Shown: piece by piece, positions 1 to 5,415 of the stretch
Numbering within the stretch: the stretch's first letter is position 1
Layout: each line of letters begins with the position of its first letter
DNA from: Selenomonadaceae bacterium UBA3796
Lineage (GTDB): Bacteria; Bacillota; Negativicutes; Selenomonadales; Selenomonadaceae
DNA length: 18,697 nucleotides
Direction of reading: 5' to 3'
NCBI GenBank assembly: GCA_002369175.1
Contig: DFES01000081.1
Location: forward strand, 1 to 18,697
Made by a program: the position numbers and the translations under genes
The notes under the pieces: generated by a model
What the model was told of the DNA's origin: nothing
Databases searched by the model: none
The model's input: the letters and a program-made list of their open reading frames with translations, nothing else

Positions 1-208
1 AAAATGCAATTTCTCCCTGAGTTATCTTTCTTGTATGCCAACGTATATCACCGCCGGTCATATGCCTTGATTCTGCTTCGGTCTACTCTTCTGGATTGGA
101 ATACATATTAGCCAGAAGAGTTGGATTTCTCTCACCGAAAATTCCTGCAGAACAATAAAGTGAAACTGACATCATTAACGCTAGAATCAGAATAATTTTA
201 TTTATCAT
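1..208 (-). pseudogene. Small exported protein, in-frame stop near window edge
   Basis: The start ATG (208-206) overlaps the stop of the upstream gene as TAATG, which suggests translational coupling. The first 20 or so residues form a clean signal peptide (MINKIILILALMMSVSLYCS), followed by about 20 residues ending in NPEE and a TAG at 85-83. The same frame stays open from that TAG to the window edge (TEAESRHMTGG...). The object is therefore either a 41-aa exported peptide, possibly a complete small gene, or a longer exported protein broken by a nonsense mutation. No lipobox-like motif is convincing, although a Cys lies near the end of the signal. The composition is AT-rich like the upstream gene. 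The product is unrecognised. The coordinates include the open stretch beyond the stop because the true end is outside the window. Confidence 0.45.
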
Positions 209-867
209 TAGTACACCACGTGTTCCACGCCAAACCACTGAGCCTTACCATCCCACTTAAACCTAAGCTCCCCATTGTACTCATTTTTAGGATAAAAATA
301 TTTATAGCTTATAACTATAATATCCCCTGAAGTATGGATTTCGCTAAAGTGAACATATTTAGGGTTTTGAAAGTACCATCCCTTGATATCATTCGTACTA
401 AAATATTTCACAATCACTCCATCTTCTCTTCTTCCTATTATAGTATAATTCTGTCCACCAGGAGTATAGTTTGTCAGAATATACAATAATAATCTTGTAT
501 CAGTTTTAATTAAATCAATGTTATATTGCTCCTCAATCATATGCCGATTGATATTGTACGTATTTTCTACATTCTTACTTCCAAACATAACATTATATTC
601 TTTATTGTCATCATAATGGACATAGAGTGCATTTTCACCACAACCAAATATTGCTACCCCTTTTTCGTACACTTTTTCTTTTTTTGACCATCTATGATTT
701 GTATATGATTTACCATCATTCGCACTTTCCCCTCTAAATATGAATCCTCCAGAAGGAGTGTTAAAAACTTCCCCGAGTTTTACTGGTTGTGACAGCGTCA
801 TTGAAAAGCAAATATTTGATAATACAACTAACCATACAGAAATTACGACTACAATCCTTCCTCTCAT
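208..867 (-). CDS. Exported protein of unknown function (AT-rich)
   Basis: A 219-aa protein. An upstream in-frame ATG at 897 exists, but the ATG at 867 has a GGAGGTG ribosome-binding site 5 nt ahead (873-879 on the plus strand) and gives a proper signal peptide (MRGRIVVVISVWLVVLSNICFS), so I choose it. The mature part is rich in Tyr, Asn and aromatic residues and looks like a soluble beta-rich domain, but I recognise no family. The gene is visibly AT-richer than the CsgG and sucrose genes, which suggests separate acquisition. It lies last-but-one in the minus-strand run, 193 nt after the LPP20-type gene, with a hairpin cluster in the gap. Its stop overlaps the start of the next small gene. 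Confidence 0.75.
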   Translation of the reverse strand: MRGRIVVVISVWLVVLSNICFSMTLSQPVKLGEVFNTPSGGFIFRGESANDGKSYTNHRWSKKEKVYEKGVAIFGCGENALYVHYDDNKEYNVMFGSKNVENTYNINRHMIEEQYNIDLIKTDTRLLLYILTNYTPGGQNYTIIGRREDGVIVKYFSTNDIKGWYFQNPKYVHFSEIHTSGDIIVISYKYFYPKNEYNGELRFKWDGKAQWFGVEHVVY

Positions 868-964
868 AGCAACACCTCCAGTTTTTCTAAATTTCACAAT
901 TTATCTTTAATTATTTCCAGAGAGTACCCGCTCTACATCATAAATCTATATTTTCCGGACAAAT

Positions 965-1065
965 GGGAACTGTAGCCTTGCACAAGAGCAACCCTACAGC
1001 TCCCATATGCCCGGAAGGGCATATGGACATCTTGATGAGATGTCATGACTTGGTAGAATCCTACC
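965..1065 (-). other. Cluster of four contiguous stem-loops between genes
   Basis: Four inverted repeats abut one another. (a) GGTAG/CTACC at 1052-1065, loop AATC, covers the stop codon of the upstream gene. (b) GACATCT/AGATGTC is at 1026-1044. (c) CCATATGCCC/GGGCATATGG at 1003-1026 is a perfect 10-bp stem with a 4-nt loop. (d) An 11-bp stem pairs 965-975 with 994-1004, with an inner TTGC/GCAA pair. In (d) the only non-Watson-Crick position is G-U when read as minus-strand RNA and A-C when read as plus-strand RNA. No U-run follows, so this is not a standard intrinsic terminator. It may be a 3'-UTR processing or stabilising element, a structured RNA, or a palindromic mobile repeat. Confidence 0.6.
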
Positions 1066-1966
1066 TCACGAACACAACAGCGCATTTTCCAAGCATTCCG
1101 GAGGACTCGTTGGCCAGAAGAATGCGGTCAGCATCTTCCGGTGTTACCACCACGTTGACGGGGTTGACGGAATTGCTTCCTCCCTTCACGGTTACCGCTT
1201 TTACTACCAGTGGATTTGTTGCGGCGCGACTGTTGACGGCGGCATTTTCCACATTTTTAGCATAACCCACCATGCCGCTGCTGATGGCAAGATCCGGATC
1301 TATATTGCTGATACCGTAAATGGCGCGCCCATTAGTGTCATAAATGACAGGAGAGAAGGTCGGCTCCAGTCCCATACCGCTGGCATCCACCACCACTCCC
1401 GTATACGTAGCGGATTTTACCTGTACGATTTCCACTTCTTTCAAAGGAGTTTTCTTTATATTTACCGTTGGAATAGGCTGTGGTGTAATGTTTTTGGTGA
1501 TTTCCGGCAATGCTGCTGCCGCGACGCTCCCCGTTGCACCGTAAAGCGGAACACTCATGCGCACATAATAACTGCCATCCGCGTTTGCTCCTTCATCTAC
1601 AACCTGCGCTCCCTGTAAAAGTCCGCCGATGCTTCGCTTCACGGTATCGCTCTTAACGATGAGTTCCTCCATAAGCGTGTCGGAGTCCACCTGCACTCCC
1701 TTGATGATACCCAAAAGATTTCTCTGCGCATCCATGATGGCAGCAAGTCGGGACATCGCCATTCCCCGACTGTCCGGAAGACCGATGCCAACGGCGGTGA
1801 TTTTCGAGTTGGAATCCTGCCCCCAATCAATGGTTCCCTGTTGCAGGGTGACATTGACCGCGACCTCTGTGGTATTGGTGGGAACAGCAAATGCAGTTGA
1901 TGCACTGAATGTCAATGCTGTGCCCAAAGCGATTGCCATGGTAAGTTTTTTTGTAGTTTTTTTCAT
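1061..1966 (-). CDS. Exported LPP20/FlgT N-domain family protein
   Basis: A 301-aa protein. The start is the ATG at 1966, directly behind AAGGAGGAGA (1971-1980); an in-frame start at 2017 would overlap the upstream gene and lacks this site. The signal peptide is typical (MKKTTKKLTMAIALGTALTF...STAFA) with no lipobox Cys. Residues about 33-135 match the LPP20/FlgT_N pattern: a Gly-rich strand, an Ala- and Arg-rich helix (SRLAAIMDAQRNLL), IKGVQVDSDT, a GLLQGAQV element and a final DGSYYVRMSVPL strand. The C-terminal half repeats beta-type segments and ends AVVFVR. Family members are exported proteins of the outer membrane or flagellar H-ring. No flagellar gene is in this window, so a role with the neighbouring CsgG-type proteins is more likely. 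It sits 31 nt after the 794-aa gene. The family is likely; the role is inference. Confidence 0.75.
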   Translation of the reverse strand: MKKTTKKLTMAIALGTALTFSASTAFAVPTNTTEVAVNVTLQQGTIDWGQDSNSKITAVGIGLPDSRGMAMSRLAAIMDAQRNLLGIIKGVQVDSDTLMEELIVKSDTVKRSIGGLLQGAQVVDEGANADGSYYVRMSVPLYGATGSVAAAALPEITKNITPQPIPTVNIKKTPLKEVEIVQVKSATYTGVVVDASGMGLEPTFSPVIYDTNGRAIYGISNIDPDLAISSGMVGYAKNVENAAVNSRAATNPLVVKAVTVKGGSNSVNPVNVVVTPEDADRILLANESSGMLGKCAVVFVR

Positions 1967-1997
1967 ATTTTCTCCTCCTTGATAAGATCTGGAAGGC

Positions 1998-4382
1998 TTA
2001 ACGAGGAACAATTCCACTGCCGCTTACCTTAATCCATCGCTCCTTGTCATACCCATCCGTATCGGAATGATATCGAATATAATATGCACCATCCTCTTCA
2101 TAGAGAACAGTTACTTCATCACCTGGATACCCAGTATAAAAGTGATTCCTTCCAAAGACTTTTTCTCCACTACCCTTTTTGTCTCTACCCTGGACTCTAC
2201 ATTCTTTATCTGTATATACATCGCGGCGTTCTGTTGCCCATCCTAGCCATGGAATAAATACCCTTCCATGACCAATCTCAGGGCTGTCTGCCCTTCCATC
2301 ATTATCGATTGCATAAGCATACACATCCTGCCATCCGCTTCTGTCAACCGGAAGAGTCGAATCAAACTTTCCGCTTGCATCTGTCTGAATCTCATAACTG
2401 CTTGCACCGGAACCTGTTCCACCACCTACATAAATGTGAACACGAAGGACAGAATTTTGTACATCCTCATCTTTGGCCCATCCTTGAACACGAATCCTAT
2501 TTGTTTCGATACCATCAAGGTACTGGAATTGCCCGGTTGGTTTATGTGCCTTGCTCTCGATTTTAAATGTTCCATTTCCGATTCGTTTTGTTTTTCCTGC
2601 ATCAGATGAATTGAAGGCATCTATTTCAACCGACTGGCTACCTGATAGGTGATCCGGAAAAGTATATACCTTCTCAAATGTTTTATTTTCATGATTTGGA
2701 TTCTCGATTGAGATAACGTCATCATCCATGCCCGAAGTTTTTACCTTGACACGATCCGTATTTGTCCATCCCCACACTTTGAATTGTCTCTGCACTAAAA
2801 GAGCAGTATCAGCATTGCCGTTGATCTCAGGTATTTCCGGTGCAGGTTGACTTGCAGGAATAAAGTTCCACAGGCAATCAGATCGTCCTTGACTATCCTT
2901 TGCAGGTGCCGCTGTGAGATCCATGGCCTCTCCGTTCCAATGACCTGTCAAGGTCGATCCCACAGATGCCATGGATTCCAAAAAGTATTCTCCATAGTAA
3001 TTCACACCTGTCTTTACAGAAGGAGAGTTCTTGTCGTACATGAGACGCCATTGACTGGAAGATCCGCCGCTCCCGGATGTCAATACAGTACTTCCTGACC
3101 GAAGTGTGACGTATTTTCCGTCCTGCTTTAACGTAAAGATATTATTCCCTACATTTTCCAGATAGAAGATAAATCTCCTGTTTTTTCCAGAGGACATCCC
3201 GCTAGGAAGCTGCACTGTCTCACTGTTTGTTTCCCCTGTTCCTATCAATCTGGATGGACTTGACTGCCCTGCAACGCCAATATTGTACCAACCATTTGGG
3301 ATATGGGCATACATCCATTCACTCACAGGCTTGATATCTATCGTCCCCTGCCCGATTTTTTGATCGCTTCCCTTTGTCCCCGCAAGATTCAATGCATATA
3401 CATATACAGGTTGCTCGCCGCCAAGTCCATCGGGAAGAGGAAATGAGCCTTTGAAACCATGCTGTCCGTTTACTTTGTGGTATTGATTGGCAGTGAGATC
3501 AAACACTTTTGCACCGGCAGTGTTTCTGTCTCCGCCAACGTAAACTCTAACGTTGACGGGAGCATTCTTATTGTCTTCGTCGTAAGCCCATCCATTCAAT
3601 ATAAGCCGCTTCGTCTTTTCATCGTAACTAAGAAATTCAACTTCGCCTTGGGGATCATGCGCTGCCACAGGTTCCGGAGGCGGTTCTTTTCCCTTGATTG
3701 TCACGGTTCCCTGACCGATCTGCTTCGTCTTTCCCTGATTTCCTACTGCATTGACATGTCCCTGAAGTGTCCCGGACAAACTATCCGGCAGGGTAAATGT
3801 TTCATCAAAATTCTGCTTGCTCCTGCTGGGATTCGATACTTTGATAGAGTGTTCATGCGTTCCAATCTTAACCTTAACAAGATCTGTATTCGTCCAACCA
3901 TTCACCCTGATTTTTCTTGGATTATTGGAATCCGGCTGGCTGATAACTGCGCTTCCGTCAATTGCGTTCTTTATGGAAGGCGGCGTTGGCTTTTCCTTCT
4001 CTTTTTTGTTCTCATTCTTATTTTCATTCTTGTTGGTATTTGCATTATTGTTTTTATTCTTATTGGTATTGTTGTTTTCATTATCATTCTTATTCGTATT
4101 TTGGTTCTTATTTTCATTCTTGTTTGTGTTTTGATTTTGATTTTCGTTCTTATTGGTATTGTTGTTTTCATTATTATTTGTGTTATTGTTATTATTTTCC
4201 ACATTTACTTCATTATTGATATTCGGATTGTTTTGGATGTTGATATTAAACGCCGGACCATTCATGGGAATAAATGATTTTGTATCCGGCCATACGATAT
4301 TTGCTTCCGATACATTTCCCATGAACATCGCACCACTCATGATACCTGTGCATATCAATATCTTCAGTTGCTTATGTTTCAA
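1998..4382 (-). CDS. Exported multidomain protein, Asn-rich head, duplicated beta domains, SH3-like tail
   Basis: A 794-aa protein. The start is TTG at 4382 behind AGGGGTG; no ATG fits, and TTG gives a clean signal peptide (about 1-27). Residues 44-127 are an Asn/Lys/Glu low-complexity tract opening with a NINIxNNPNIxNxVxV motif. Then come domain A1 (about 137-233, with NGWTNTDLVKVK and QIGQGTVTIK), domain B1 (242-352, with LNGWAYDED, RVYVGGD and KIGQGTIDIK), a Trp/Gly-rich domain resembling a ricin-type beta-trefoil (355-512), domain A2 (520-612, with WGWTNTDRVKVK), domain B2 (615-711, with VQGWAKDED and HIYVGG) and an SH3-like end (725-790). A1/A2 and B1/B2 are clear internal duplicates. 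The layout suggests a cell-surface binding or adhesive protein. It lies 59 nt after the other Asn-rich gene. Domain assignment is by eye. Confidence 0.8.
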   Translation of the reverse strand: MKHKQLKILICTGIMSGAMFMGNVSEANIVWPDTKSFIPMNGPAFNINIQNNPNINNEVNVENNNNNTNNNENNNTNKNENQNQNTNKNENKNQNTNKNDNENNNTNKNKNNNANTNKNENKNENKKEKEKPTPPSIKNAIDGSAVISQPDSNNPRKIRVNGWTNTDLVKVKIGTHEHSIKVSNPSRSKQNFDETFTLPDSLSGTLQGHVNAVGNQGKTKQIGQGTVTIKGKEPPPEPVAAHDPQGEVEFLSYDEKTKRLILNGWAYDEDNKNAPVNVRVYVGGDRNTAGAKVFDLTANQYHKVNGQHGFKGSFPLPDGLGGEQPVYVYALNLAGTKGSDQKIGQGTIDIKPVSEWMYAHIPNGWYNIGVAGQSSPSRLIGTGETNSETVQLPSGMSSGKNRRFIFYLENVGNNIFTLKQDGKYVTLRSGSTVLTSGSGGSSSQWRLMYDKNSPSVKTGVNYYGEYFLESMASVGSTLTGHWNGEAMDLTAAPAKDSQGRSDCLWNFIPASQPAPEIPEINGNADTALLVQRQFKVWGWTNTDRVKVKTSGMDDDVISIENPNHENKTFEKVYTFPDHLSGSQSVEIDAFNSSDAGKTKRIGNGTFKIESKAHKPTGQFQYLDGIETNRIRVQGWAKDEDVQNSVLRVHIYVGGGTGSGASSYEIQTDASGKFDSTLPVDRSGWQDVYAYAIDNDGRADSPEIGHGRVFIPWLGWATERRDVYTDKECRVQGRDKKGSGEKVFGRNHFYTGYPGDEVTVLYEEDGAYYIRYHSDTDGYDKERWIKVSGSGIVPR
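3993..4253 (-). repeat. Low-complexity AAY (Asn codon) tract, head of the 794-aa protein
   Basis: About 260 nt made almost only of AAT/AAC/AAA/GAA codons on the minus strand. A 27-nt exact repeat occurs at 4057-4083 and 4147-4173, exactly 90 nt (30 codons) apart. The reading frame is kept throughout. Such tracts can gain or lose whole repeat units in frame, so length may vary among strains; that is inference. Confidence 0.75.
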
Positions 4383-4441
4383 TACCTACACCCCTTTTTC
4401 TCCTATTTCGGTCATGAAAATGGATTCATCCTATAACGACT

Positions 4442-5239
4442 TCATCCTTTGTTTGTATTATGGTTTCTACTCTCATTTCTATTGGCATTTTTATTACTGT
4501 TCTCGTTGCTATTTGCATTTTGGTTCTCGTTACTATTTGCATTTTCGTTAATATTTTCATTTTGGTTCTCGTTGTTGTTAGCATTAGTGTTTTCATTCGT
4601 ATTGGTATTGTTTACATCCACCTTGTTCTGGATATTGGGATTGTTTTCAATGTTAATATTGATGTTGAAGGGATATTGGGGATTTGGATCTGAATCTGAA
4701 TCTGTCTCTGGATTGTCTGGTGGAGTAATAGGTTCCTTCTCGACGATTTCTCCAATCCATCCCATCTTCCACTCACTTCCGCCATTCACTCGATAGATAA
4801 CCTTGAGATAATCGCCTTCTGCACCAACAACAACAGCTTTTTGCTTTCCCAATAATTTTCCTGTTTTAGCGGCTAGAGCAGATGTGCGGTATATGACTTG
4901 GTCGCAGTCAAATGTTCTAGAATAATTTTTAAAATCCCAATACCCCTGCAATTCCTGCATCTGAAACCACCGATAAATCCGCTTGCCCCCCGCGATGGGA
5001 TAGCTGCCATATGCCCAACCGTCCGGACGTATTTGCCGAATCATCACCAAGGATACATTCGGAGAAATAAATCCTCGTTGCTTTCCGCCCGGCTTATCGT
5101 AAGTCGGTACTGTATGATCCGCATAAGTGAGCATGGGTACGCGATCGGTTACGATTCCCGCCTCTGCATCCACGCTCATCAGAGTGAATACACCAAGACA
5201 TCCGGCGCACAAGATTTTCTTCCAGGAACATCGCTTCAT
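4442..5239 (-). CDS. Exported protein with SH3-like domains and Asn-rich C-terminal tail
   Basis: A 265-aa protein. Two in-frame ATGs are six nt apart; GAGGG (5246-5250) is correctly spaced only for the ATG at 5239. The signal peptide covers about residues 1-27 (KKILCAGCLGVFTLMSVDAEA). Residues 30-100 and 112-168 look like two SH3-like modules: short beta strands, the first with DGWAYGSY, the second with AVVVGAEGDYLKVIYRV and GWIGEIVEKE. A Pro/Asp/Ser linker follows, then 191-265 is almost wholly Asn, Glu, Ser, Ala and Thr. The tail opens with NININIENNPNIQNKVDV, nearly the same motif that opens the Asn-rich head of the next gene. SH3-like modules of secreted bacterial proteins often bind peptidoglycan. 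Here the module would hold the protein to the wall while the tail extends or assembles. The function is inference. Confidence 0.75.
   Translation of the reverse strand: MKRCSWKKILCAGCLGVFTLMSVDAEAGIVTDRVPMLTYADHTVPTYDKPGGKQRGFISPNVSLVMIRQIRPDGWAYGSYPIAGGKRIYRWFQMQELQGYWDFKNYSRTFDCDQVIYRTSALAAKTGKLLGKQKAVVVGAEGDYLKVIYRVNGGSEWKMGWIGEIVEKEPITPPDNPETDSDSDPNPQYPFNININIENNPNIQNKVDVNNTNTNENTNANNNENQNENINENANSNENQNANSNENSNKNANRNESRNHNTNKG
4445..4666 (-). repeat. Low-complexity Asn codon tract, tail of the SH3-like protein
   Basis: About 220 nt encode a tail of repeated N-E-N, N-A-N and N-T-N units on the minus strand, running to the stop codon. The beginning (NINI...NNPNI...V.V) is shared with the tract at 3993-4253 in the adjacent gene, so the two tracts are related or under the same selection. 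Confidence 0.7.
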
Positions 5240-5288
5240 AGCCATCCCTCATTTCTTTTTACAAAGATTCAATCCGTTCACTCAGAAC

Positions 5289-5376
5289 AATCACTCGATA
5301 TGCAGTCATCTGCTGGAAGCGCCAATTGACATAAACAAGATATTCCACGTACTATCTGACTGCATACCGAACGATT
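5289..5376 (-). promoter_or_regulatory. Long RNA hairpin in the 176-nt gap after the RTX gene
   Basis: The arms 5289-5308 and 5357-5376 pair over 20 consecutive positions when transcribed from the minus strand: 17 Watson-Crick and 3 G-U pairs. As plus-strand RNA the same three positions would be A-C mismatches, so the fold favours minus-strand transcript. The 48-nt loop can form a smaller TGGAA/TTCCA stem. No U-run follows the 3' arm. It lies after the RTX stop (5416) and before the SH3-like gene start (5239), so it may be a processing, stability or attenuation element, or a leader of the downstream genes. I see no convincing -35/-10 pair in the gap. Confidence 0.55.
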
Positions 5377-5415
5377 AACCATATAGATTGAACAATGTCT
5401 TGCATCAGCTCTGTA

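Noticed and set aside
3459..4277. Plus-strand frame with strongly hydrophobic repeats resembling membrane segments
   Set aside because: It is the complement of the AAY Asn tract, which automatically reads as Ile, Val, Leu and Phe codons; no start signal supports it.
4449..4796. Plus-strand hydrophobic frame opposite the second Asn tract
   Set aside because: Same artefact: the reverse complement of Asn codons gives hydrophobic residues.
5240..5415. Sigma-70 promoter for the SH3-like gene
   Set aside because: Only poor -35/-10 pairs such as TTGGCG with ATATCG can be drawn; not better than chance in this AT-rich gap.
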